Assembly (NCBI GenBank): GCA_914767715.1
Contig: OU612070.1
Span: forward strand, 26,152,025 to 26,216,024
Direction: 5' to 3'
DNA: 64,000 bases
From: Membranipora membranacea
Lineage: Eukaryota > Bryozoa > Gymnolaemata > Cheilostomatida > Membraniporidae
Shown here piece by piece: positions 1 to 11,211 of this stretch (positions are counted from its first letter, which is position 1; each line of letters opens with the position of its first letter). The notes under the pieces were generated by a model. That model searched no databases and was not told the DNA's origin. It saw nothing but the letters and a program-made list of their open reading frames with translations. The position numbers and the translations under genes are program-made.

Positions 1-69
1 GAGGATTTTGAGGGGGTTACCCTAAGGCGGCGATACCCGCCACTGCAACCACGCACATTGCCTATTTAT

Positions 70-357
70 ACCGAGTACGCCGACTCTCTAAAACGAGTAC
101 GCCGACTCTATCTGCCTGGAAATATACCGAGTACGACGACTCTATCTGCCTGTGAATATACCGATTACAACGACTCTAACTGAAGGGGGGGGGGTGACGA
201 GTATGACGACTCTAACTGGGGGGGGGGGGTTGACGAGTACGACGACTCTATCTGATGGGGGGGGGGGGTAACGAGTACGACGACTCTAACTGAGGGGGGT
301 AACGAGTACGTCGACTCTGTCTGAGGGGAGGGGTAACGAGTACGACGACTCTATCTT
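70..357. repeat. G-rich tandem minisatellite (gagtacgacgactct core)
   Basis: About seven imperfect units of 40-50 bp share the core gagtacgacgactct followed by tatctg or taactg. The later units are separated by runs of 8-12 G. The units differ mainly in the length of the G run, which suggests slippage. No coding potential is evident. Confidence 0.8.
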
Positions 358-395
358 GGCTGGGAATATTATTGACCTGACTTTGGGGTTGGCTT

Positions 396-660
396 CGGGG
401 GGGGGGGGGGATATGTGGACAAAGATAGGCTTATTTATCTGGCAAGATTATTTGGGGAGGGAAGGGATATGGACAACTATTAACATATTTATCGGGCAAA
501 ATAAATTGGGGAGGGAAGGGATATGGACAAACTATTATTACTACTTATTCGTCGGGCGAGACAAAAGGAAGCAAACGGGCCAGGGGAAGAGGGGTGGACA
601 ATATAATCAATGGGAGGGAAGGGTTATAGATAAAATAAATAACCAAATTGGGGGGGGGAA
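396..660. repeat. G-run / ggagggaagggatatggac degenerate repeat
   Basis: A run of G is followed by three to four degenerate copies of ggagggaagggatatggac, each followed by an AT-rich stretch resembling tatttatcgggcaa. The stretch ends in another G run. The open frame across it is a by-product of low complexity. Confidence 0.6.
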
Positions 661-699
661 GGGAATGGCTCATGGTTTACAACTATCTTTGCGAGATTG

Positions 700-765
700 C
701 TTGACTGGGCTGGAACTGGACTGGACTGGATTGAACTGAACTGGAACTGGACTGGCAATCAGGTC
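700..765. repeat. Short ctggactgga tandem repeat
   Basis: Imperfect 5-10 bp repeats of ctggactgga and ctggaactgga. Simple-sequence DNA. Confidence 0.6.
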
Positions 766-1060
766 AATGGATGCAGTGGTGCAATGGGGGTTTTCACTTG
801 GCCCCTACCTACTGCCCAAGGGAGGCTACAATCTAACAACAGAGTACAAACAAGGGAACATTATGTCAAGGCAGGGAGGTCTGCCCAATGAACTAAACTA
901 GTTCATTGGTCTGCCAGCAGGCAGAACTCAAGAAACTTACTTCAATAGGTTGTGTTCAGTTATAAGGCACTTTATTGGTGATTTGCTACAAGTTTAAAAA
1001 TATGAGGTGTTGCTTCTTACGCTACTGGATACTAAATGACTAGACGTAGACCCTTCTGAT
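766..1060. other. Intergenic stretch with a small near-palindrome
   Basis: No gene seen. Around 885-909 lies an imperfect palindrome centred on aactaaactagtt, flanked by ggtctgcc on both sides. Confidence 0.4.
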
Positions 1061-1260
1061 GTTCAGTTATAAAAAGCATAATGTAATATGATACTGGCTG
1101 ATGCAACAGCAGGAAACAGGGAACATTCTAGATGGGTGTGTAAGAGTTAAAATCAGTTATTAAAAGCATTATTATAATACTGGCTGATGAAATATTTTAG
1201 ATGGATTGTAATAATTAAATTCAGTTATTAAAAGCATATTATTATTCAAATTAGAAAAAT
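1061..1260. repeat. Three-copy degenerate tandem repeat
   Basis: Three copies of a 70-90 bp unit begin near 1064, 1154 and 1222 with cagttatwaaaagcat. The first two continue into atactggctgatg and later atggrttgtaa. The copies vary in length by internal deletions. AT-rich and non-coding. Confidence 0.6.
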
Positions 1261-1848
1261 TATAAAAATGATGAAAGGGGAAGACAACTCATGATTCATG
1301 AATATATATTTGAATGTTTAGGTGTGGTGGAAAATCCACCACACTGAATCACTGGACTGGTTGGTATAATAAACAAAAAGAAACAGCTTCTCCTTGGTTT
1401 AACTATTTAGTTATCACTATAGGCCTATGGTTTAGATTGGCTGAGGAGGATCACAGTAGGAGTACACCCATAAATCATGAGTACGAATTTGGGCAATGAC
1501 AATCATGTGTGGCAGGCTGATATTCGTACGAAATCTAATTTGCAAGAATTAGTGGAAATTTGCACGAGCGTGTGGCCTTCTATAATTCAAAAAATACTTG
1601 ACAGAATTTGATGAAACTTGGTCTCAACATAGTTCCTTATTGCTATAGATGATAAGTTACAACTTGAATCAAATGTACTATAAGCTGATTGCACTAGTGA
1701 TAGTGAATGAATATCCACGTACCATTCTTTTAAATTGTGATATCTGAAGAATGTTTTATCGGCATCGATATATGTCTCGGTCTCGTCCCGAATTTTCTTG
1801 CTGTCTCGTCCCGTCTCGCCAGAATCTGACAATTTGCCATCACTACTT
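1261..1848. other. Intergenic stretch, no gene seen
   Basis: A few short open frames occur on both strands, but none has a recognisable domain or is supported by splice sites. A gtctcgtcccgtctcg simple motif lies near 1775-1815. Confidence 0.4.
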
Positions 1849-1920
1849 ACTACCAATGTTTATGTGATTATGACTACAGTTTGGTTCAGGATAAAGTTTA
1901 GTTAAAATTTCTTATATCTG

Positions 1921-1926
1921 TTGCAG
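1921..1926 (+). other. 3' splice acceptor of 5' UTR intron
   Basis: A pyrimidine-rich stretch (tttcttatatctg) precedes ttgcag just before the first coding exon. It is conserved in copy 2 at 9146-9151. It marks an upstream non-coding exon that I cannot locate. Confidence 0.65.
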
Positions 1927-1950
1927 GGTCAGTCTATGGACATGAGGATC

Positions 1951-4900
1951 ATGTTATACCTAAAGGGATTGCTGCTGGCGTACCTGATTAGCAGTGCAGC
2001 CGGTTGGCAGAGACTTTGTGATGAAAATCAGATGTTTTGTACCGTTGGATTTTGTGCAACTCCAGGCTGTAACCATTGTACCAGACAAAGAGCCGTTTGT
2101 CAAACCTCTGATTCTGCAGAGTCGATACCCCAAACATTACCTGTCAACATTAAGCGCTTACTGATCTACTACTCAGGACTGCCAGTTAATCTCAACAGCA
2201 GCATGTTTAACAAGTATCATCGCTTAACAAATGTAACGCTGTATGGAAACTTCAAGTCCATTTCACCTCACACCTTCAGCAAACATGGAGTGCTTTCATA
2301 TTTTACACTCAAACATACTCTTGTAGCTTCCCTTCCCGATTATCTTTTTCACCCTGATAAATTCCTAATTCACCTGCTACTGCCGCACAATAGATTTACA
2401 TCTATTCCCGAAAATTTGTTCCACCAACTCGATGAGGTAAGAAAGCTTGACTTTTCTTACAATCCGATTGATATTTGCAACATGACTTCTATTGGTGAGC
2501 GTTTTGCTACTCTTGCAAATCTGGGATCGGTCTCTCTGGCAGGACTAGGCACCTCTGATCAGCAAAACTGCTCACTGTCACACATATTTTTAAGACCACT
2601 GGCGAATGTCCAAATGTTGGATCTCAGTGAGTCATTCATTGTGCAGAGAAATGAGAACATGCTTCGCATACTGGACCATGTAAAAGAGATCAGGATAAAC
2701 AACATGGAGATATACAAATCATGTCCAGCAAAGGCTAACAACCTTCTCAGAAACTTACCTCAAAACGTTACTAAATTGGAACTACAGGGCTGGAGGACAA
2801 ATCAGCAGATCTCTAAAGAATGTTACCTGAACGAGACATCCTTCATGCCTTTCCGTGGATCAAAGCTTAGCGCAATAAGCTTCCGTTACAGCGATAAGAT
2901 ACTTGGGGATGAACTAACAGCTAGTTTATTTAAGGGTCTGTATATTGCAACTCTAGACTTGACTTGGTGTCGATTGATGTCAGTTCAGTATGGAGCTCTA
3001 GATGCACATACTGGTTTGAGGTTTTTATCATTAGAAGGAAACCAATTAGGGCCGAGAAACTTCAAACTTTACAAAACTGCTGAGACGGGGTACAGGCTTA
3101 ATGCTGTGGTTTTGAGGAGCATCGGGGTGTTCTCAGACAGCAAACTTCAGTATGATTTAGGGAATTTTATGGAGGACAGTCCAAACATTAAATCACTAAT
3201 AATGAACAACAATTTCCTTGTACGGCTTCCAAAGTTTTCTCTGGTCAGTTCTGAGACTCAACTAGTGAATCATAGGCGCTATGAAACACTGCTTCTTGGG
3301 TTCGATGACAACAGGTTGACAGATCTTTCAAACAAATCAACATACGAGATGTGCACTCTAATGCCAAAATTGAGAAGGTTTAGTGCTCAGAACAACCTAC
3401 TTGAGGACATCACAGGTATTTGTAGATCAATTGGAGAACTGACACTTGCTAACAACTATATCGGGCAAAAAGAAGCGGAAAATTTGGAAGCTGTGAAGTC
3501 ATTATTAAACCTTTATAGGTTAGAACTGCCAAGAAACGGAATCAGCTTCCTGCCACCAGATTTAACCAGACAGATGGTCAAACTACGGTATTTCATTATG
3601 GCAGGTAACAGTATCAAGGTGGTCGACTCCAAATTCTTCAAACACAATCCTGTGCTGACTGCCATTGATTTCAGTGGTAACCTTTTGACCTCCATTGATG
3701 TTGACATCTTCATGTTCTCTGATAAACTCTACTGGATATACCTGCAAGAAAACCTTATCAACTATATCCCTACAAATATAACAAACCAATTAGACTACTT
3801 ATCTAACAAGAATCTCTCTATGTTTGACATTGTGGGAAACCCTTTAGAATGCTCCTGTGACACTAAGGATTTCCAACACTGGGTACTCAATTCAACGGTT
3901 GTAGCTAACGTTAAAAATCTCTCATGTGGCGGATATGTTGAGCATAGGATTGGGGACCACGTGTATGATTACGATATAAGTGAGTTTTATTGCAAGTGGC
4001 GTACTCCTGTTATTGTGGTAGCTGCTGCTTTAATAGCTGTTATTTTTACCTCCCCGTTTGGCATCTGTCTGTACCGTAATCGCTGGTATGTCAGCCATAT
4101 CCGAGTTGTTGCAAAAGCTATGGTATCGAGTGCCCAGCGAGTCAAGATGGACCAGCTGTTTAAACACGATGCATTCATCTCTTACAATCCTAAAAGTAAC
4201 AGTGACAGTATTTGGATTATTCAGAATTTCATCCCTCAGGTAGAAGGAGATGATGAATCAGACTCTAGTAGCTCAGATACTGCTCTACAGGTAACAAAAT
4301 GTGTCTTACAGGCAACTCAGTTTCTCTGTGGAGATCATGCTTTTTCCCATTTGCTGTTGGTAGTTCTGCGATGTTTAAATTGTTTGTTGCTGTTCTTTGG
4401 ACAGAAGTCAATGTCTGCGGTGTTCCATTTATAAAGTGTCTTACAAGTTTGCATGTTGTTAGCCTCTGAGTTTCAAAGTTGTATGTTTACAGTACTCAAT
4501 GCTAGCTCTGAATGCAGAAAATTTTAGGAGGATTTTAATGTGAAAGCCCACTTTCTGTAATAATAAGTTTTACTTTCAGGAGCGTATAAGATGTTACATA
4601 CATGACAGAGACTCTGAGATTGGGACAGAGAAGTATACAGAGCTTTGTCAAGCAGTGGAGGACAGCAGAAAGCTAATAATAATACTTAGTAACTCTTATC
4701 TGGCCAATCCAGCCTGTCTCAATGAGGCAAACTTACTCGCTGGTGAGAACACCCGAATTGTAGTTTTACCATCCTCAAGTGTAAACTAGCTCTGGCAAAT
4801 AATTTTTCTATGCTTTTGTTGAATGCACAACAATACCACAATAATATTTGTTGTGATTGCTGTACATTTAGGTTATGGTACAGATAGAGCAAAATGCTAT

Positions 4901-5477
4901 GAGCCTGACAGAATACTAGTGCTGGTATTAGAAGAGCCAGATGACGGGATCATCAGACCTCCGATAACTGGACTTATGAAAAGTTGCAACGTCATAGATG
5001 TGGTGAGATATCATTGAGAGCTTATCAGTAATATCTACTTTCGAACTCCTGAATTTAACTTGTGAGTTCAACTTTGAATGTTGAATGTCACAATAGGACC
5101 AGAGTTTGTTGCTACATTTGTAGTTGAGCGAATGGATAGGAATATTTGCTGCTGCCTCCAAAGGTGGATTGTTCTGCAAGACTGAAGAGGACCAGAAAAA
5201 CCGTTGAATAAATTTATTTGATTTAAGGGAAAGTTTTTGAGATGACTTGGTTGCTGTAAAAAATATGAATTTTCTTTACTTGTAGACTGAGGATATCAGA
5301 CTGAGCTCCAGAAAAATGAAGTCAGTATGGAACCAAATCCAAAAGTTTATTGCAAAGCCAAACATCATTTACAAAAAGGCTCCAAAAAAGATCAAAAAGT
5401 CAAGCGCTAATAGTGCAGAAAGTGATTGCGAGAGGACACTCTTGTATCAAGGGAATAGTGGGATCTCATACAGTTAA
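1951..5477 (+). CDS. Toll-like receptor, copy 1 (intact, four coding exons)
   Basis: Innate-immune transmembrane receptor. Coding exons are 1951-4290, 4580-4742, 4872-5002 and 5286-5477. All three introns are GT-AG (phases 0, 1, 0), giving 941 residues. A signal peptide (about residues 1-18) is followed by a Cys-rich N-terminal cap and many leucine-rich repeats. The LRRCT starts at NPLECSC and ends at Cys681. A hydrophobic segment spans about 687-709. The TIR domain begins with box 1 FKHDAFISYN at 737-746. Box 2 is RDSEIG at 790-795, where most TLRs have RDxxPG, so the BB-loop proline is absent. Box 3 keeps Trp893. An acceptor (ttgcag, 1921-1926) shows that the first coding exon follows a 5' UTR intron. 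Translation could also begin at the in-frame ATG at 1936 (946 residues); I prefer 1951 because only that ATG is conserved in copy 2. The class is certain; orthology to a named TLR is not. Confidence 0.93.
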
Positions 5478-5543
5478 TCACTACAGCAGAGCAGCGCTGA
5501 CAATAATACATTATACAACACTACAGGTGTGCTATGAGAAATT

Positions 5544-5549
5544 AATAAA
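5544..5549 (+). terminator. Polyadenylation signal of TLR copy 1
   Basis: AATAAA lies about 67 nt after the TAA stop and is conserved in copy 2 at 12772-12777. It is a plausible cleavage and polyadenylation signal for a short 3' UTR. Confidence 0.55.
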
Positions 5550-6750
5550 TTGTATATCATACTAGTATTCGCAACTTTGAAGCAGGATTTTGGGTAAACA
5601 ACTTGTGATAGGCGCTGTAAAACCTAAAGACTTGAGGGAAAATAATTCTGATTTTCTTTTAGTATGTCCAGTAGGAACTTATTCAATTGATAAGCATACC
5701 AGAAAAAATGTTGACTTTTGAGTGTCATAATACTGACCCTCCCTGATGCCAACGCTGTCTGAGGATCCTAAGCCATAGTTGTGTCCTGGTTGCAAGTAAG
5801 ATTTAAAGCAGCAGTGTTGTTTACAATATTTTTCATAATCTATTAAGTTAGGGTTTTTTAGTTTGAATAGGGCACAAATAAAAATCATATTTACACAATC
5901 ATTTTATTGTATATGTGCATGCGTAACAGTGTACAGGTAATATATAAGTCAGTGAATAGTGATGTCATGTTCTTTGATAATAGCAACCAGGAGATATCAT
6001 TACTAGACTTAGTTCTGTCTAAGAAAACCTTTTATACTCAGATCATGATGTCTAATATGATGATTTGTGTCATGATAACCCTTTACACAGGCTATGATTG
6101 CTTTTTTAAGTACAACAAAACCTTTTCACATGTTGTTAACATGACTTGACATAACATCATTGGCCAAAGCACACAGTTTAACTGCCTCAATCTGAGCAAA
6201 TTAGCATTCAGTATTCAGTTCGCTCAATTAAGTCTGTTTAAGTCTACTAGCCCATGAGTTTGTTCAGTCAGGGTATATCGAACCGTCTGACAATATACTT
6301 GCTGCTTTCATGAGCAGCGGACATATATGGAATTTAGCTTATTCCCCCAATGGCGGGCCTAACAAAGCTGTTTATAGTCAAAGCTCCTGAAATGGTTTAA
6401 AAACATTATTTTTTTATTTAAAAAAGGTACACATTAATAAAAAGAGCATTTTAAGCCTAGCAAACTAATATTTTATCCAAAAACGCGTCAAAATATTCAT
6501 AATATATTCAAAATATGTTTTGGTAATCATTAATGTTTTACACCTTGAAGTTTGACTAACTTGAACTACCCTTATACATTATCCCAAACTACCACATGGG
6601 CTTACTTTGGCACCTTATTATGGGCGTGGGAAAATGCTTACTACAAATCACTCTATTCTCGCTAACTCGTATTTTTTGCTTCAATATTTTTTACAACTCA
6701 AATAAATGACACAGACTAGAAGTCTTCCTTAAAGTACTGTACTATTACCC

Positions 6751-9079
6751 TCTCCCAATCATGCCTTCTCCTTTTTTCCTTTGCTTTTTAGGTTTGTCTA
6801 TTTTTATTGTAGTATTTTGGTGTTTTTGTTTGGATCCATAATATGGAATAATAATATATATGTAGTGGGCACAAAGGTATAATATGATTCCTCAGTACGA
6901 AATATGATAGTAGTCTGCACTATCTGTTTGCCGCCACGTGAGTGACTGGTTTCTGGCTGAGTTATATTATTTTACCTTTGTATTCCAACTACATGTAAAA
7001 ATGGGAGTTGCCTTTATTTATGTGTGGTGGGGCAACTCCAAACTAATATGTGATGGCTATGAGAATTTGTCTAATATTCAATATAGCACAACATGAAAAG
7101 ATCACAACTATTTGTATGTAAAAGTAGAAATGTGATGTCGAATTGATAGCTATTATATTCCAAGATCATTATATTTGAGCATACAAATTCATAGATCATT
7201 CAGTCATGTAGCGTCGTTAAACAAAAATTAAGACTGACTTAAATGGAAATGATATTCAAGTGATATTCAAAACTTTTTTGGCATGCTCATCTTTTGCATA
7301 CCCAAAAGAAATTTCATATTAATTTATATGTAGTAATAAGTATATGTAGTAATAAGGAGTATTGTATGTATGTATGTATGTTTTATTATTTCCTCCTAAA
7401 ATGATTATGAAATGATGCACCGGAGAGAATTCCACTAGAAAAAATTGTTCTAATAAAATGCAAAAATAAAAATTTACAAGGTTATTTTAATAAGTATTTA
7501 TACAAGAGTATAGATAATATCTCCCAAAGCTGAGGTTCAGTCATACTGGACTGGACACAATTTTCTAGAAATCCCGTCCCGTCCTGTCCCAGGAAGTTGA
7601 AAACTTATAAATCTCTTCCTTGCAGCAAGTGATAAACAATCATTGAGGAGTGCCTGGATTGTCCACACATTAGTTTTAAAACAAGTGTGGAGCCTTCCTT
7701 GTCACACGGCCATCAAGGTGAAAAGGTGTTAGTTCTGTGCCTACTGAACGATAGCTATCCACTGCATGGATAAAAGTCAATACTACCATCCATTGGGTAA
7801 CAGCCATAACAAGCACATGACCTTCACAGGAGGAACAGGATGAGGATGGGTCACATCCCTAGATTTACAGGCTCCTGCTTCCCAATGATATGATAGATAC
7901 ATTAGCCTCAGGTCTGGGAACTGAGGCAATCTAGACAATGGGGTTGTCAGTCAACTACCTTTACCGCTAATCAATTTCTTACAAATTTATTATTGGCTCA
8001 AAAATTGTTGACTAAGGTTGGTAAGGTGGCATTACTACAATGTTGTCTTCTAACGTTACGGATGGCGCAATGAAAATGAGGGTGGGGACATAACGCTAAG
8101 TTAATGAACTTAAATCCCTTATCTATACTGAATTATCTACATTGAATATTCATATCTGTGGTCACATCAAACAAAACTACCATCATCTTGTTGTTGCTGC
8201 TTATGCTTAGCCACGCCAGGCTTGTGATAGAAGCTGTCAGGCGTACCGGCCCTGGGTACTTTTCTAAGCTTTAACATGCTGTCACCTCTGTCACTCATAT
8301 TAACTAAAGCTATATCCAAACTTCAGAAACTTTGGTGAAACCCAATCACCGAGATGTGAATGTTAGCTGGGCTGTGAATAATTTAGAAGTTTCACAGCTT
8401 TTCTAAATGGTGTCTAATTATTGTGGTTTAGATAGCTTTGTTGAAATTTCACAGTAGTAGAGAAAGAGGGGGCGAGCAAGAGTGCTAAGTATCTGAGAAA
8501 CACCAGTTGGGGTGTGGGGGTATCTTGGGACGCTGCTAACCCCAACCTGTTGCACAGGAATTTTCAGCTGATTCTGACATGGGTTTTGCAGGTTGTCCAG
8601 GTAATGTTCTTAATCTATCAAGTCGCTCCTGGAAATATGAGCCTGTGTAATTCAATATGCATGTGATATGTTTATACCGAATGCTATAAGCTATGCATAA
8701 AATGATGAGGATGACAGACAATGTGAGATAACCTCTAACCTCGACCTTCTGTCAAGGTTTACGAGATGTCAGTTAGCTGTTTAAGTGACATTTAAAATCA
8801 CAGCTTAAGTGTTTGACCTTTTCTGACTGGTAAAAAAGAAAGATAGCCTACCAGCGTATAAGATAGAACAACAAAAGCTAGAAGGAAGTGAGTATTGTAT
8901 TCAATAATATATAAATGAAACTTACTCTGCAGGTGAGCAGCAAAAGTCGTGATTATAAAGGTAGGAACTGTTCTCATAAATTGGAGTGCTTAGTTGCCTA
9001 TAATCAAAGATCGCAATCACAATCTGTTTACGTCTCCTAGTTAATAGTCCGTTGGTTTATCTGGAGGTATGACAGCATG
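6751..9079. other. Inter-copy spacer, no gene seen
   Basis: This is the unduplicated DNA between the two TLR units. It contains a short tatg microsatellite near 7366-7382 and a gtcccgtcctgtccc motif near 7570-7590. Open frames are short and unsupported. Confidence 0.5.
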
Positions 9080-9160
9080 TAACTACCAATGTTCATGACT
9101 ACTGTTTGGTTCAGGATAAAGTTTAGTTAAAATTTCTTATATCTGTTGCAGGGTCAGTCT

Positions 9161-9190
9161 ATGGAAGCACAAGAATCATGCTATTCCTGA
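9161..9190 (+). promoter_or_regulatory. Upstream ORF overlapping the TLR copy 2 start
   Basis: The ATG corresponding to position 1936 of copy 1 is out of frame here because of a small length change. It opens a nine-codon frame (MEAQESCYS) that ends at 9190, past the main ATG at 9178. If transcribed, it should reduce initiation at the main start. This is inference from position only. Confidence 0.4.
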
Positions 9191-11211
9191 AGGGATTGTT
9201 TCTGGTGTACCTGATGAGCAGCGTGGCCGGATGGCAGAGACTTTGTGATGAACATGAAACATTTTGTACCGTTGGAATTTGTGCAACTCCAGACTGTAAC
9301 CATTGTACCAGACAAAGAGCCGTTTGTCAAACCTCTAATTCTGCAGAGTCCATACCCCAAACATTACCTGTCGACACTAGACGCTTACTGATCTACTACT
9401 CAGGACTGCCTGTTAATCTCAACAGCAGCATGTTTGACAAGTATCATCTCTTAAACAACATAACACTGTACGGGAACTTCAAGTCCATTTCACCTCACAC
9501 CTTCAGCAAACATGGAGTGCTTGCATATTTTACACTCAAACATACTCTTATAGCTTCCCTTCCCGATTATCTTTTTCACCCTGATCAATTCCTAATTCAC
9601 CTGCTACTGCCGCACAATAGATTTACATCTATTCCCGAAAATGTGTTCCACCAACTCGATGAGGTAAGAGAGCTTGACTTTTCTTACAATCCGATTGATA
9701 TTTGCAACATGACTTCTATTGGTGAGCGTTTTGCTACTCTTGCAAATCTGGAATCAGTCTCTCTGGCAGGACTAGGCACCTCTGATCAGCAAAACTGCTC
9801 ACTGCCACATAGATTTTTAGGGTCACTGGCGGATGTCGAATTGTTGGACCTCAGTGAGTCATTCATTGTGCAGAGAAATGAGAACATGCTTCGCATACTT
9901 AACCATGTAAAACAGATCAGGATAAACAACATGGATATATACAAATCATGTCCAGCAAAGGCCAACAACCTTCTCAGAAACTTACCGCCAAACATTACAA
10001 ATTTGGAACTAAAAGGCTGGAGAACAAACCAGCAGATGTCAAAAGATTGTTACCTGAACGAGACATCCTTCATGCCTTTCCGTGGATCAAAGCTTAGAGT
10101 GCTTAGCTTCCGTTACAGCGATAAGATACTTGGGGATGAACTTACAGCTAGTTTATTCGAGGGTCTGTCTATTGCAAATCTAGACTTGACTTGGTGTAGA
10201 TTGATGTCAGTTCAGTATGGAGCTCTAGATGCACATACTGGTTTGAGGTTTCTATCATTAGAAGGAAACCAATTAGGGCCGAGAAACTTCAAACTTTACA
10301 AAACTGCTGAGGCGGGGTACAGGCTTAATTCTGTGGTTTTGAGGAGCATCGGGGTGTTCTCAGACAGCAAACTTCAGTATGATTTAGGGAATTTTATGGA
10401 GGACAGTCCAAACATTAAATCACTAACAATGAACAACAACTTCCTTGTACGGCTTCCAAAGTTCTCTCTGGTCAGTTCTGAGACTCAACTAGCGAATCAT
10501 AGGCGCTATGAAACACTGCTTCTTGGGTTCGATGACAACAGGCTGACAGATCTATCAAACAAATCCACATACGAGATGTGCACTCTAATGCCAAAACTGA
10601 TAAAGTTTAGTGCTCAGAACAACCTACTTGAGGACATCACAGGCCTCTGCAGATCAATAGTGCAGCTGACACTTGCTGACAACTATATCGGGCAAAAAGA
10701 AGCTGACAACTTGGAAGCTGTGAAGTCATTAATAAACCTTAATAGGTTAGATCTGCCCAGAAACGGAATCAGCTTCCTGCCACCGGATTTGACCAGTCGG
10801 ATGGTAAAACTACAGAATTTCATTATGGCAGGTAACAGTATCAAGGTGGTCGACTCAAAATTCTTCGAACACAATCCTGTGCTGACTGCCATTGATTTCA
10901 GTGGTAACCTTTTGACCTCCATTGATGTTGACATCTTCATGTTCTCTGATAAACTCTACTGGATATACCTGCAAGGAAACCTTATCAACTATATCCCTCC
11001 AAATATAACACACCGATTAGACTACTTATCTAACAAGAATCTCTATATGTTTGACATTGTGGGAAACCCTTTAGAATGCTCCTGTGACACTAAGGATTTC
11101 CAACACTGGGTACTCAGTTCAACAATCGTAGCTAACGTTAAAAATCTCTCATGTGGCCGATATGTTGAGCATAGGATTGGGGACCACGTGTATGATTACG
11201 AGATAAGTTAG
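9178..11211 (+). CDS. Toll-like receptor, copy 2: truncated ectodomain (677 aa)
   Basis: Signal peptide, Cys-rich cap, LRR array and most of the LRRCT align residue for residue with copy 1. Codon 678 is TAG (11209-11211) where copy 1 has GAG, so the frame ends before the last LRRCT cysteine, the membrane segment and the TIR domain. No other disruption is seen in the exon. The product, if made, would be a secreted LRR protein that cannot signal, possibly a ligand sink. Equally it may be a very young pseudogene or a null allele. As the only in-frame stop lies well upstream of three exon junctions, nonsense-mediated decay of a spliced mRNA is also expected. Many amino-acid differences from copy 1 lie in the first 40 residues and the LRRs. 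Confidence 0.85.
   Translation: MLFLKGLFLVYLMSSVAGWQRLCDEHETFCTVGICATPDCNHCTRQRAVCQTSNSAESIPQTLPVDTRRLLIYYSGLPVNLNSSMFDKYHLLNNITLYGNFKSISPHTFSKHGVLAYFTLKHTLIASLPDYLFHPDQFLIHLLLPHNRFTSIPENVFHQLDEVRELDFSYNPIDICNMTSIGERFATLANLESVSLAGLGTSDQQNCSLPHRFLGSLADVELLDLSESFIVQRNENMLRILNHVKQIRINNMDIYKSCPAKANNLLRNLPPNITNLELKGWRTNQQMSKDCYLNETSFMPFRGSKLRVLSFRYSDKILGDELTASLFEGLSIANLDLTWCRLMSVQYGALDAHTGLRFLSLEGNQLGPRNFKLYKTAEAGYRLNSVVLRSIGVFSDSKLQYDLGNFMEDSPNIKSLTMNNNFLVRLPKFSLVSSETQLANHRRYETLLLGFDDNRLTDLSNKSTYEMCTLMPKLIKFSAQNNLLEDITGLCRSIVQLTLADNYIGQKEADNLEAVKSLINLNRLDLPRNGISFLPPDLTSRMVKLQNFIMAGNSIKVVDSKFFEHNPVLTAIDFSGNLLTSIDVDIFMFSDKLYWIYLQGNLINYIPPNITHRLDYLSNKNLYMFDIVGNPLECSCDTKDFQHWVLSSTIVANVKNLSCGRYVEHRIGDHVYDYEIS

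Larger units (their letters stand above)
1849..6750. repeat. Segmental duplication, copy 1 (TLR unit)
   Basis: The sequence from ctaccaatgtt near 1849 to gtactattaccc at 6750 is repeated in the same orientation at about 9080-13970. Exons, introns, 3' flank and intergenic DNA all match with only scattered substitutions and small indels. Homology ends abruptly at both sides: upstream flanks differ, and after 6750 the copies read tctccc versus agtatg. The period is about 7.2 kb. Confidence 0.9.

Noticed and set aside
1587-1856. 89-codon minus-strand frame
   Set aside because: Driven partly by a gtctcgtcccg simple motif; no domain or splice context.
5350-5565. 71-codon plus-strand frame (also 12578-12793)
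   Set aside because: Shadow of the last TLR exon in another frame. It is conserved between copies only because the whole block is duplicated.
5907-6149. Conserved downstream frame (also 13180-13485, 101 codons)
   Set aside because: Lies in duplicated non-coding flank, starts and ends differ between copies, no domain; conservation is no greater than in the introns.
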